DNA from: JALZUV01 sp963837025
Lineage (GTDB): Bacteria; Pseudomonadota; Alphaproteobacteria; Rickettsiales; JALZUV01
Assembly: GCA_963837025.1 (NCBI GenBank)
Contig: CAWILT010000002.1
Location: 812,850 to 876,849 of the forward strand
DNA: 64,000 nt
Direction of reading: 5' to 3'
The translations under genes were made by a program, and so were the position numbers. Below the pieces are notes generated by a model, which searched no databases, was not told the origin of the DNA, and saw only the letters and a program-made list of their open reading frames with translations. This document shows positions 26,201-33,480 of the stretch, piece by piece. How positions within the stretch are numbered: the stretch's first letter is position 1; each line of letters opens with the position of its first letter.

Positions 26201-26262
26201 CTGAACGAACCATAACCATTAACACGGCAGCCATAGGCGGCAACTTAGATTTGTTAGGTTAG
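23209..26262 (+). CDS. putA: Bifunctional proline dehydrogenase / P5C dehydrogenase PutA
   Basis: PutA oxidises proline to glutamate, giving electrons to FAD and the quinone pool and then to NAD+ (1017 aa). There is no N-terminal ribbon-helix-helix domain, so it cannot act as its own DNA-binding repressor. The proline dehydrogenase barrel spans roughly residues 180-500 (SIKLSALHPKY, GFVLQAYQKRAF, RLVKGAYWD). The aldehyde dehydrogenase domain follows, with SPWNFPLAIF, ETGGQNCMIV, catalytic Cys811 in GQRCSAM, and PFGGEGLSGTGPKAGGP. The chain ends soon after, so it is the short PutA form. It is alone, followed by a tiny lipoprotein gene. Confidence 0.96.
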   Translation: MKLISVTPEHHRISAAAFEDEADVLRRLADSLPRYEKLIPRIAADAEKIVIKLRKEGTGHGVEAFLQEYGLNTKEGIAIMSLAEALLRIPDSHTADDLIRDKFDGREWDKHLGKSESLLVNASSWGLLLTGKVLEFSTPEGEKAGMMLRKLVGRLGEPTVRESLRQAVRYIGTQFVMGTNIHEAMLRAKPAHRKGYMMSYDILGEGARTQKQADKYFDEYFKALKAIAKNTQSTQPSLSIKLSALHPKYLTAKYDRLERELLPKLKQLCEFAKTDRIIISIDAEESSRLDIHMKLFEALVMDADFKGLDTIGFVLQAYQKRAFEVVEWLKDLHHRSGNRIPVRLVKGAYWDTEIKLAQQLGLEGYPVFTRKANTDLSYLACAESMLEAKNVFYPQFASHNAYTLAAIREMATDAGWKKGEYEFQRLHGMGEKLYDQILGDIPCRVYAPVGEHKDLLAYLIRRLLENGANSSFVNQLMDETFPIEVLLADPLEKIRNRQFGSHPDIPLPKDIYGDRQNPKGYDVGNVAHLYHLAEMIQSPTISNTNGAEILNPATHDVVGHIPFADKNEIDAAIQRANAAQPSWDKRFVGERAKILENAALLMEQNEAELLSLCVYEAGKTIGDAVAELREAIDFCRYYTNQARATMLAKVLPGPTGESNELHLYGRGTFICISPWNFPLAIFIGQVVAALVTGNAVIAKPAEQTPLIARRAVELLHEAGVPKDILTLMVGEGATIGQSLVEHPAISGVCFTGSVAVAQKINQTLAARKGAILPLIAETGGQNCMIVDSTALLEQAVDDAILSAFGSAGQRCSAMRVLMVQEEIADEMLEMLIAAMDELVVGNPAEIATDVGPVVDMRARDNLLKHIATMQSKGRILKKLDLPNLHGSFVAPHLIELESLDELESEHFGPILHVIRFKADELEQLPARINATGFGLTFGLHSRIEDHWELMQRHIKAGNIYINRNMTGAVVGVQPFGGEGLSGTGPKAGGPHYLHRFVTERTITINTAAIGGNLDLLG

Positions 26263-26320
26263 TTAACGCGAGCTTAAGCTTATGGCACTAAGATGAGGCT
26301 TCATTAAATGGAGTTTACTT

Positions 26321-26398
26321 ATGAAAACCGCATTAACCTTGATGCTAACCGCCTTATGCTTATCAGCCTGTGATGTTCCTTTTGTGCCGCTAATTTAA
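26321..26398 (+). CDS. 25-residue lipoprotein
   Basis: This tiny open frame reads as a complete lipoprotein precursor. It has Lys at residue 2, a hydrophobic core TALTLMLTALCL, the lipobox LSAC, and only six to eight residues after the lipid cysteine (DVPFVPLI). A clean GGAG lies seven bases before the ATG, which a chance frame would rarely have. Entericidins are similar in kind but longer, so I do not assign that family. It is between putA and a convergent acyltransferase gene that ends two bases away. The processed product would be a lipidated peptide of about eight residues. Confidence 0.6.
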   Translation: MKTALTLMLTALCLSACDVPFVPLI

Positions 26399-26400
26399 AT

Positions 26401-27102
26401 CTACGCTAACAACGCTGTACTTTGCGTTTCAATCGCATTTTGTAGCTGCGGCAAAAGATCATCCTGTACATCAGCAGCGCTGATGGCAGGCAGAAACACG
26501 ACATCAATCACACCGCTTTTTTTAGCAAATGCATTTCTTGGCCAAAAAGCGCCGGAGTTAAGTGCGATAGGCACGATCGGGATTTTTAAAGCACGTGCTA
26601 AAATGCTAATACCCGCTTTATAGGGTTTGGTGGCGTCTAATTCCGTGCGCGTACCTTCAGGGAAAATGATAATATTATACCCCTCAGCTACTTTTTGTTT
26701 GGCTTGCTTAATCATCGTTTTAACCGTGGCACTGCCGCCCCCACGTTTAATGCCAATATTACCGACACGCCAAATCCACCAGCCAATTACTGGCAGCCAA
26801 TAAAGCTCTTTTTTCATAATAAATAAGGGGTTTGGCACTAAAACCCATAGCGCGATTGTCTCCCATGCCGATTGATGCTTACTGGCATAAATAGCAGGTT
26901 CTTGTGGAAATTTAGCCTCTAAGCGCACGCGATATTCTAAACCTAAGGTGAAACGCATTAAAGCCAATGATAAATATACCCACTGGCGAATGCCCCAATG
27001 CGTGCTGCGTACCGTTATTAAACACGGAAGCATTACAATTGCATAGAGAATGCTGCCTGGATAAAAGAGAAGATTAAATAGGATTGTTCGCAATAAACTC
27101 AC
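26401..27102 (-). CDS. plsC: 1-acyl-sn-glycerol-3-phosphate acyltransferase (PlsC-like)
   Basis: This membrane acyltransferase makes phosphatidic acid from lysophosphatidic acid. The acceptor and catalytic motif is KHQSAWE, an HX4E form where HX4D is standard, and the second motif is FPEGTRTELD. Two hydrophobic stretches lie near the start. The frame is open to 27138, with TTG and ATG starts that overlap the upstream gene by 53-65 bases and lack ribosome sites. A GTG at 27100-27102 follows AGGAG ten bases away and cuts the overlap to 29 bases, so I chose it (233 aa). It belongs to the ftsX-DUF218-plsC block. Confidence 0.88.
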   Translation of the reverse strand: MSLLRTILFNLLFYPGSILYAIVMLPCLITVRSTHWGIRQWVYLSLALMRFTLGLEYRVRLEAKFPQEPAIYASKHQSAWETIALWVLVPNPLFIMKKELYWLPVIGWWIWRVGNIGIKRGGGSATVKTMIKQAKQKVAEGYNIIIFPEGTRTELDATKPYKAGISILARALKIPIVPIALNSGAFWPRNAFAKKSGVIDVVFLPAISAADVQDDLLPQLQNAIETQSTALLA

Positions 27103-27718
27103 TGATTTGGGTCTCCTGTGCGACATGCTTGACGACAAAGCTGATTAAAAATTTGTGGTATTCCGACGCCATCAATATCGCACTTTCCTTATTTGTCCAC
27201 CAATCAACGTGAAACTGAGGCGAAAAAACAGGTTCAGCGAGTAATGTAAAATCAGGAAATACCCGTTTAAATTCATGCATACTGCGCGGCAGATGATAGT
27301 TGGATGTAATTAGCATGAGTCGATTGATTTCAGGATAATCTTTCAAATATTCTTGTGTTTCAAGCGCATTGCCGCGCGTGCTACGTGCATTACGATCAAT
27401 CGTTATGTTAGATTTAAATTGATTGTAGAGTTTCTCGCCTTGCTCATTTCCTAATGCTGAAATAAGTTCATTGTCAGGTACATTTTCATTTACGCCAGTA
27501 ATGTAGAGTTGCGTGATGCGTTTTTCATAAAGCAAAATAAGCCCATGCATGATGCGGCCTTGTGCACCCGTTAAAACAACCCCAACTTGTGCCGTATTCT
27601 TATTTACACTCGATAAATCTTGTCGAGGCACTTGGCCAATAAACCATAAAAAACCTATGATCCAGACTAGCCCAATCATTAACGCCAAGAGTAACAGAAA
27701 TGAAAATAACCGTTTCAT
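27074..27718 (-). CDS. DUF218 (YdcF/SanA-like) membrane protein
   Basis: This is a 214-residue protein with one N-terminal anchor helix (SFLLLLALMIGLVWIIGFLW). A periplasmic DUF218 domain follows, with VVLTGAQGRIMHGLILLYEK, the arginine and asparagine motif ARSTRGNALETQEYL, and ITSNYHLPRSM. The family includes SanA and ElyC, proteins tied to envelope integrity and lipid-carrier handling. It lies between ftsX (11 bases) and plsC (overlap), a block common in alphaproteobacteria. The exact role is inferred. Confidence 0.85.
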   Translation of the reverse strand: MKRLFSFLLLLALMIGLVWIIGFLWFIGQVPRQDLSSVNKNTAQVGVVLTGAQGRIMHGLILLYEKRITQLYITGVNENVPDNELISALGNEQGEKLYNQFKSNITIDRNARSTRGNALETQEYLKDYPEINRLMLITSNYHLPRSMHEFKRVFPDFTLLAEPVFSPQFHVDWWTNKESAILMASEYHKFLISFVVKHVAQETQISEFIANNPI

Positions 27719-27728
27719 AGGCTCATAA

Positions 27729-28631
27729 TTAAGCCATTTTGCGCAACATGGCTAGCACCGTTTTGCGTGCCACAATTAATGACAATAAACCTGTAAGCGG
27801 CGGTAAGATTAGCCAAACAACCAAGTGTAATCCTGTGATAGGAAATTCAGGCAAAAGCGCTGTATCAATTCCATTAACGGATAACCCAACGATGAAAAAT
27901 AGGGTTGCTGCAATTGCAACTCCGACCAATCCGCCTCGCATACCTAATAAAAATGCGTTAAACTGAAATTGCCGTGCTATATAATCATCTTCGGCACCTA
28001 CTGAATGCAATAGATGAATTGCCTTTTGATGTAGTTTAAGGGCAGTTTTTGAAGTGAATATAATAATGACGGTCGTTGCTATAACGACTAATAACGCCAG
28101 CAAATAGGCGCCAACTTCTAAAATTCGAATAAAATTCAAATAGTGATCTAACCATCGTTCATGATTATCAATTTGCACGGCAGGAAATTGTTTTTGAATG
28201 CGATTCGATAGCGCATCTAAATCATAATTAGCGCGTTCGATTAACTTAACCTCCAAAACCTGAGGAACTTCAAGCGCATCAACCAAATCGGTATCATTAC
28301 CGAACCAAGGCGCTAGCATTTGCGTAACATCTTTGGCATCTAACAGGTTAATTTTTTCAATTCCCGCATCTTCATTCAAACTATTCACCAGTTTTTCTTG
28401 CTGGCTATCGCTAACCGAAGCCGGAATTTGAATGGTAAGCCATTCCGAAAAATCATGTTTTTTATTTTCAAGCAAAGTGCCAACCGTAATCCCGCCTGCA
28501 ATAAAGAAAGCCGCCAAAAATATCATTAATGCGATGAAATAGGGCAGGTAGCGATTTGCATCATCGCGTGCAAAAGGTATGTCAAGCCGTGGAGCTAAAA
28601 ACCGTTTTACATCACGAAAACTTGTAGCCAT
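27729..28631 (-). CDS. ftsX: Cell division protein FtsX
   Basis: FtsX is the membrane partner of the FtsE ATPase and regulates peptidoglycan hydrolases at the septum. This copy has 300 residues from the ATG at 28631. A first helix (YFIALMIFLAAFFIAGGITV) leads to a periplasmic domain to about residue 165, then three helices (LALLVVIATTVIIIFTS, GLVGVAIAATLFFIV, VVWLILPPLTGLLSLIV). The segment AIHLLHSVGAEDDYIARQFQ is family-typical. The ATG is one base after the grpE stop. FtsE, normally just upstream, is replaced by grpE. Confidence 0.88.
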   Translation of the reverse strand: MATSFRDVKRFLAPRLDIPFARDDANRYLPYFIALMIFLAAFFIAGGITVGTLLENKKHDFSEWLTIQIPASVSDSQQEKLVNSLNEDAGIEKINLLDAKDVTQMLAPWFGNDTDLVDALEVPQVLEVKLIERANYDLDALSNRIQKQFPAVQIDNHERWLDHYLNFIRILEVGAYLLALLVVIATTVIIIFTSKTALKLHQKAIHLLHSVGAEDDYIARQFQFNAFLLGMRGGLVGVAIAATLFFIVGLSVNGIDTALLPEFPITGLHLVVWLILPPLTGLLSLIVARKTVLAMLRKMA

Positions 28632-28632
28632 T

Positions 28633-29367
28633 TTAAGCTTGAGTCGTAATAGATTCGGACTTATCGCCACTTTTGGCAACCGTCACCATAGCAGGGCGCA
28701 ATAGGCGGTCGTGAATGATATAACCTGCCTGCAACACTTGCGCGACTGAACCAGGCTCGGCTGTGGCATCTTCCACATGTGCCACGGCTTGATGATGATT
28801 ATGGTTAAATTTTTCACCCTTTGGGTCAATCCGCACGATGCCGTTACTTTGAAAAATGCGCAGCAATTCTTTGTAGGTCATCTCAACCCCTTGGGCAATA
28901 TTGCTCAAGCGTTCATCATTTTTCTTATCATCTTCGGTAATATTTTGAATTGCCAATTGCAAATTCTCAACCACATTGACCATATCGCGTGCGAAACCCG
29001 TTACAGCATATTTGCGGGCATCAGAAGCTTCGCGCTCGGTGCGTTTACGCAAATTTTCCATTTCGGCCATGGTGCGCATAAGCTGATCCTTCATCGCGGC
29101 CAGTTCTTCTTGCACATGTGATGCATCATTTTCTGACTCGCCCGCATCTAACGCTTCCGCTAGCGCTTCTTGCATTTGAGCAACCGTATCCGCAACGGAA
29201 GGTTTTGCAGTATCGCGCTTGGGGGCATTAGCAGCTTGCTCATTCTGTTCTTCTTCACGTGCCGCATGTAAAGCAGCATTCATTTCGGGAGACAATTTTT
29301 CACTACCAATAACGGGTTCGTGTGAATCATTAGAAGTGGCTGCGGCGGAATCTTTAGGATGTGACAT
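28633..29367 (-). CDS. grpE: Heat-shock nucleotide exchange factor GrpE
   Basis: GrpE releases ADP from DnaK (244 aa). The first 85 residues are acidic and disordered. A long coiled coil follows (QLMRTMAEMENLRKRTEREA), and the C-terminal beta domain includes the segments FQSNGIVRIDPKGEKFNHNH and VLQAGYIIHDRLLRPAMVTV. The gene is divergent from rph, the usual alphaproteobacterial arrangement, but hrcA, often between them, is missing. The upstream region has a CTTGAAA box, which suggests heat-shock sigma control. Confidence 0.95.
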   Translation of the reverse strand: MSHPKDSAAATSNDSHEPVIGSEKLSPEMNAALHAAREEEQNEQAANAPKRDTAKPSVADTVAQMQEALAEALDAGESENDASHVQEELAAMKDQLMRTMAEMENLRKRTEREASDARKYAVTGFARDMVNVVENLQLAIQNITEDDKKNDERLSNIAQGVEMTYKELLRIFQSNGIVRIDPKGEKFNHNHHQAVAHVEDATAEPGSVAQVLQAGYIIHDRLLRPAMVTVAKSGDKSESITTQA

Positions 29368-29402
29368 ATGTTTCGCTTTATCTGGTAACGTTAATGATGT
29401 TC

Positions 29403-29433
29403 TTTATATCGTGATAATGTCAAAAGTTTCAAG
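29403..29433 (-). promoter_or_regulatory. Putative grpE promoter with heat-shock-type -35
   Basis: On the minus strand CTTGAAA (29433-29427) is an exact match to the sigma-32 -35 box. TATAAA (29408-29403) lies 18 bases further on, and the -10 region CGATATAAAG only partly fits the sigma-32 consensus. The same pair reads as TTGAAA-18-TATAAA for a sigma-70 promoter. The start would be near 29396, about 30 bases before grpE. No CIRCE inverted repeat was seen. Confidence 0.5.
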
Positions 29434-29500
29434 TGCGCGGATGGACAAATATCATAAAACGCCTATACCTAGTGAGGAATTAATAATTAAGGGTCTTTAT

Positions 29501-30241
29501 ATGTCAAACCGTCCATCGGGTCGCGCCTTCGATGCTTTACGCGAAATTTCAATTATTTCTAATGTTAGTCGTTATGCTGAAGGTAGCTGCGAAATTCGAT
29601 GTGGCAATACATTGGTGCGCTGCACAGCCAGTTTAGATGAAGGCGTACCGCCATGGTTGCGTGGCAAAGGTAAGGGATGGGTGACCGCTGAATATGGCAT
29701 GTTACCGCGCTCAACCCACAGCCGTATGGGGCGCGAGGCCGTACGCGGCAAACAATCGGGGCGCACGCAAGAAATTCAACGTTTGATAGGCCGCTCGCTA
29801 CGTGCAGTGGTTGATATGGAAGCATTAGGCGAACGCCAAATTACCGTCGATTGCGATGTGATTGAGGCTGATGGCGGCACGCGAACCGCATCTATCACAG
29901 GTGCTTATGTGGCGCTGTATCAAGCCTTGGAACTTTTAGTGCAGCAAGGCGAGTTGCCAGCCATTCCGCTTCGCGAACCGGTGGCAGCTATATCGTGCGG
30001 CATCTTTAAGGGTGTGCCTGTGCTAGATTTAGAATATGAGGAAGATTCAATTGCGCAAGCCGATGCTAATTTTGTGATGACTGCGTCTGGTAAGCTGATT
30101 GAAGTGCAGGCCACAGCCGAGCAAGAGGCATTTACGCGCGATGAATTTAATCAGCTTCTCGATTTGGCTGAAAAAGGGATCAAAGAATTGGTTGATTTTC
30201 AGCATGCGGCATTAAATATTGCGAAAGCGACAGCTGCATAA
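29501..30241 (+). CDS. rph: Ribonuclease PH
   Basis: RNase PH trims the 3' ends of tRNA precursors with phosphate (246 aa). The phosphate-binding basic block GRTQEIQRLIGRSLRA follows STHSRMGREAVRGKQSG, and the catalytic acidic segment is CDVIEADGGTRTASITGAY. The frame is open back to 29219, antisense to grpE, but the ATG at 29501 follows AAGGG at good spacing and starts the family N-terminus (MSNRPSGRAFDALREI). rdgB starts one base after its stop. Confidence 0.95.
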   Translation: MSNRPSGRAFDALREISIISNVSRYAEGSCEIRCGNTLVRCTASLDEGVPPWLRGKGKGWVTAEYGMLPRSTHSRMGREAVRGKQSGRTQEIQRLIGRSLRAVVDMEALGERQITVDCDVIEADGGTRTASITGAYVALYQALELLVQQGELPAIPLREPVAAISCGIFKGVPVLDLEYEEDSIAQADANFVMTASGKLIEVQATAEQEAFTRDEFNQLLDLAEKGIKELVDFQHAALNIAKATAA

Positions 30242-30242
30242 T

Positions 30243-30842
30243 ATGAACCTGCCGCTATCATCTTTAGTCATTGCCAGTCATAATACAGGCAAAGTGCATG
30301 AGATTGAGCAATTAGTAGCGCCGCTTGGAATTGCTGTAAAATCTGCTACGGAAATGAGTCTTCCCGAACCGGAAGAGACGGGTGATAGCTTTGCGGCAAA
30401 TGCACAACTTAAATCTCAATCAGCATTAAAGCATTCAGGCTTGCCAAGTTTGGCAGATGATTCGGGTTTGGTTGTGCCGGCACTGAGTGGTGCGCCGGGC
30501 ATCTATTCGGCGCGCTGGGCAGGGCCAAAAAAAGATTTTTCACTTGCGATACAGCGTTTGCAAGATGAAGGTGCACAAACAGGTATGCCTGCATATTTTA
30601 TATGTATATTAGCCTTAAGCAGACCTAATGAGCGCGATAAATTGTTTGAAGGTAGAATAAATGGCACGCTAACATTTCCCGCTAAAGGCGAGCTTGGCTT
30701 TGGTTACGATCCTATTTTTACTGCTGATGGACATCATAAAACTTTTGCTGAAATTGATTCAGGCTTAAAACAAGCCATAAGCCATCGTGCGGTGGCATTC
30801 AAAAAATTTGTAACGTTTTTAGATTCATTATCGAAGGTATAA
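30243..30842 (+). CDS. rdgB: XTP/dITP pyrophosphatase, RdgB/HAM1 family
   Basis: This house-cleaning enzyme hydrolyses non-canonical purine triphosphates (ITP, XTP, dITP) to keep them out of nucleic acid (199 aa). The nucleotide-binding motif is ASHNTGKVHEIEQL near residue 10. The catalytic and metal site is LADDSGLVVPALSGAPGIYS, and GFGYDPIF is the base-binding motif. The ATG at 30243 is one base after the rph stop, the usual rph-rdgB pairing. The frame is open 24 bases further up within rph. Confidence 0.95.
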   Translation: MNLPLSSLVIASHNTGKVHEIEQLVAPLGIAVKSATEMSLPEPEETGDSFAANAQLKSQSALKHSGLPSLADDSGLVVPALSGAPGIYSARWAGPKKDFSLAIQRLQDEGAQTGMPAYFICILALSRPNERDKLFEGRINGTLTFPAKGELGFGYDPIFTADGHHKTFAEIDSGLKQAISHRAVAFKKFVTFLDSLSKV

Positions 30843-30844
30843 TC

Positions 30845-32890
30845 ATGCGCAGTTTTTTCCTCTACCTATTTATTGCTAGTCTAGCATTTGGTGCAAATGC
30901 GTTACCAACGGCCACTACTGAACATGCAAAAGTTTCCATCGTTAGCGAGGCGCAAGCCATCACTCCGGGTGAGCCATTTGATATTGCGATTGATTTTGAG
31001 CTGGAAGATCATTGGCATATTTATTGGAAAAACCCTGGTGATTCAGGCCTAGCGCCGATGATAGATTGGAACCTGCCAAACGGATTTGCCGCTGGCTCTA
31101 TCCGTTGGCCGCTGCCAAAATCTATTAGCATAGAAGGGCTTACTAATTATGGATATGAGGGCACACCTAGCCTTATTCAAAAAATCATTCCGCCTACCGG
31201 TCTTGAAGGCCAAGCGTTTAGCATTGAGGGTAACGAGGTAATTTTAAAGGCGCATCTAGAGTGGCTAATATGTAAAGAAGTGTGCATTCCCGAATCGGCA
31301 GATGTGTCGCTAACCCTGCCCATTTCAACCAAATCCTTGCGCGATGAAGCAGCATTTGATTCTCGCCGTGCGGCACTTGCAGCTGAGTTAGAATTACCCG
31401 CTTATTACGAAACCAAAAAGGATGCAATTTATTTGCAGTTGCCCATTCAAGTGGCAGATGATGCGTATTTTTTCCCTGAAATTGGCGGTATAATTTCACA
31501 TTCATCACCTCAAACTATCATTCAAACGGGTAATTATAGTATCCTTAAGCTAACTAAAGATGCACAAGCTCCTGAAGGAGATATTTCTGGAGTTTTAGTT
31601 GATGCAGGTAAAGGTTATAGTTTGAATGCCCAGCCTACAATTGTAGCTGTTCCACAAACAATTGAACTACAAGAAGCTGAGCAATCAAACCTATCACTGG
31701 GGCTTGCTTTGTTATTTGCACTATTGGGTGGGCTGTTATTGAATATCATGCCTTGTGTGTTCCCTGTATTATCGCTCAAAGCATTATCTATGGTCAAAAA
31801 GGCGGATTCTCATCAACGTGAGATTCGCAAACAAGGGCTGGCCTATTTTGCTGGCGTAATTGTTTCATTTTTGGTGCTGGGCGGTTTAATGCTAGCGTTA
31901 AAAGCGACTGGCCAATCGCTTGGCTGGGGATTTCAGTTGCAATCGCCTGTATTTGTAATGGGCATGATGTTTGTATTTTTCCTCTTAGGTTTATCGCTAA
32001 TTGGATTATTCCATCTGCCAGTAATCATGGGCACTACCGCGCAACTAGCAGAACAAAAGGAAAGTACAAAGGGCAGTTTTTTAACGGGTGTATTGGCCGT
32101 TTTGGTGGCTACACCTTGCGCGGTTCCTTTCATGGCGCCTGCGGTGGGTTACGCCTTTTCGCAATCTGCAATCATTACTTTAGCGATTATGGTGGCGCTA
32201 GGCGTTGGGCTCGCGCTGCCCTATGTTTTGCTTGCTTTTATACCTGCATTACAAAAACGTATGCCAAAACCCGGCGTTTGGATGAACCGCTTTAAAGAAT
32301 TTATGGCATTTCCCATGTTTGCATCTGCCGCATGGTTGTTGTGGGTTTTAAACCAGCAAGTATCTGTGGAAGATTCAGGCCTTGCTTTATTTGCGCTTAT
32401 ATTGGTGTCATTCTTTATATGGCTAAATAAGCGTTGGGCCAACTGGGTGGGGTATCTCATCATAATTTTAAGCATGCTTGTTATCTATAATGGGCACCAA
32501 ATGGCATTGGCAGGCGAAAAGACGCAAGCGCTTAAATCGATTTCAGAGCCTTTCACGCCAGAGCGTTTGGCGCAGCTCCGTGCTGAAGGTAAGCCTGTTT
32601 TTGTCAATGCCACCGCTGCATGGTGCATTACCTGCAAAGTAAATGAACGGGTAGCTTTGCAAGATGCTGACTTAACCCAAGCATTCAAAGATCAAAATAT
32701 TACCTATTTGTTAGCTGACTGGACAAATTATGATGATACCATCACGCAGTGGTTAGAAAATTATCAGCGTTCAGGTGTGCCACTTTATGTTTACTACCCG
32801 GCGCAAGGTGAACAACCGGTTATTTTGCCACAACTATTAACTACCTCAATCGTGTTTGAATCAATTATGGAGAATCCAAAAAATGAATAA
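30845..32890 (+). CDS. DsbD/ScsB-type thiol:disulfide interchange protein
   Basis: This membrane reductant transporter (681 aa) moves electrons from cytoplasmic thioredoxin to the periplasm. A signal peptide (SLAFGANA) precedes an N-terminal periplasmic domain with Cys pair CKEVC near residue 142. The DsbD membrane core has about eight helices and a cysteine in each of IMPCVFPVLSL and VATPCAVPFM. The C-terminal thioredoxin-like domain has CITC (AAWCITCKVNERVA). All three Cys pairs are present. The large N-terminal domain is of the ScsB kind rather than classic DsbD. It overlaps a peroxiredoxin-like gene by eight bases, a likely partner. Confidence 0.9.
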   Translation: MRSFFLYLFIASLAFGANALPTATTEHAKVSIVSEAQAITPGEPFDIAIDFELEDHWHIYWKNPGDSGLAPMIDWNLPNGFAAGSIRWPLPKSISIEGLTNYGYEGTPSLIQKIIPPTGLEGQAFSIEGNEVILKAHLEWLICKEVCIPESADVSLTLPISTKSLRDEAAFDSRRAALAAELELPAYYETKKDAIYLQLPIQVADDAYFFPEIGGIISHSSPQTIIQTGNYSILKLTKDAQAPEGDISGVLVDAGKGYSLNAQPTIVAVPQTIELQEAEQSNLSLGLALLFALLGGLLLNIMPCVFPVLSLKALSMVKKADSHQREIRKQGLAYFAGVIVSFLVLGGLMLALKATGQSLGWGFQLQSPVFVMGMMFVFFLLGLSLIGLFHLPVIMGTTAQLAEQKESTKGSFLTGVLAVLVATPCAVPFMAPAVGYAFSQSAIITLAIMVALGVGLALPYVLLAFIPALQKRMPKPGVWMNRFKEFMAFPMFASAAWLLWVLNQQVSVEDSGLALFALILVSFFIWLNKRWANWVGYLIIILSMLVIYNGHQMALAGEKTQALKSISEPFTPERLAQLRAEGKPVFVNATAAWCITCKVNERVALQDADLTQAFKDQNITYLLADWTNYDDTITQWLENYQRSGVPLYVYYPAQGEQPVILPQLLTTSIVFESIMENPKNE

Positions 32891-33479
32891 ATTATTTGCA
32901 ATGACGCTTGCAGTATTAGCACTACCCTTTGCTGCCTTAGCCACCCCCGAAATTGGCGCTAAAGCGCCTAACTTTAATACGGTTGATACAAACGGCAAAG
33001 CAGTAAATCTGGCTGATATGCAAGATGATACTGTAGTGCTTGAATGGACAAACCATGAATGTCCATTTGTACAAAAATTCTACAGTGAAGGCGATATGCA
33101 AAAATTGCAAAAAACCTATACTGATAAGGGAGTTAAATGGGTACGTGTTATCTCTTCAGCACCGGATAAACAAGGCAATGTAACAGCAGAAAAAGCAAAC
33201 GAAATTGCTGCGGAGCAAAATGTTGCCGCTACGCACACAATTCGCGATGAATCAGGCGAGATTGGTAAATTATATGATGCAAAAACCACGCCTCATTTAT
33301 TTGTAATTCATAAGGGTAATTTAGCTTATATGGGTGCGGTTGATGATATGCGCTCACCTAAACAAAGTGACATTGCTGGAGCTACACCCCTATTGGCAAA
33401 TGCATTAGATAATATTCTTGATGGCAAACCCGTTGAAGTTGCCATTAGTCAACCCTATGGTTGCTCGGTTAAATATTAA
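32883..33479 (+). CDS. Periplasmic peroxiredoxin-like (AhpC/TSA) protein
   Basis: This is a thioredoxin-fold redoxin of 198 residues with a signal peptide (MTLAVLALPFAALA, cleavage near residue 20). The active cysteine is Cys60 in NHECPFVQKFY, where peroxiredoxins have their peroxidatic residue. A second cysteine lies five residues from the end (PYGCSVKY), so a two-cysteine cycle is possible. The KTTPHLFVI loop fits the thioredoxin cis-proline. It starts inside the last codons of the DsbD-like gene (eight-base overlap), so it is very probably reduced by that protein. It probably detoxifies peroxide in the periplasm. Confidence 0.8.
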   Translation: MNKLFAMTLAVLALPFAALATPEIGAKAPNFNTVDTNGKAVNLADMQDDTVVLEWTNHECPFVQKFYSEGDMQKLQKTYTDKGVKWVRVISSAPDKQGNVTAEKANEIAAEQNVAATHTIRDESGEIGKLYDAKTTPHLFVIHKGNLAYMGAVDDMRSPKQSDIAGATPLLANALDNILDGKPVEVAISQPYGCSVKY

Positions 33480-33480
33480 T

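Noticed and set aside
26263..26320. Terminator after putA
   Set aside because: AGCTTAAGCT is a short palindrome without a U-tract, so it does not qualify.
29219..29500. 94-codon upstream extension of RNase PH
   Set aside because: It lies antisense to grpE, is not in the family alignment, and the ATG at 29501 has a good ribosome site.
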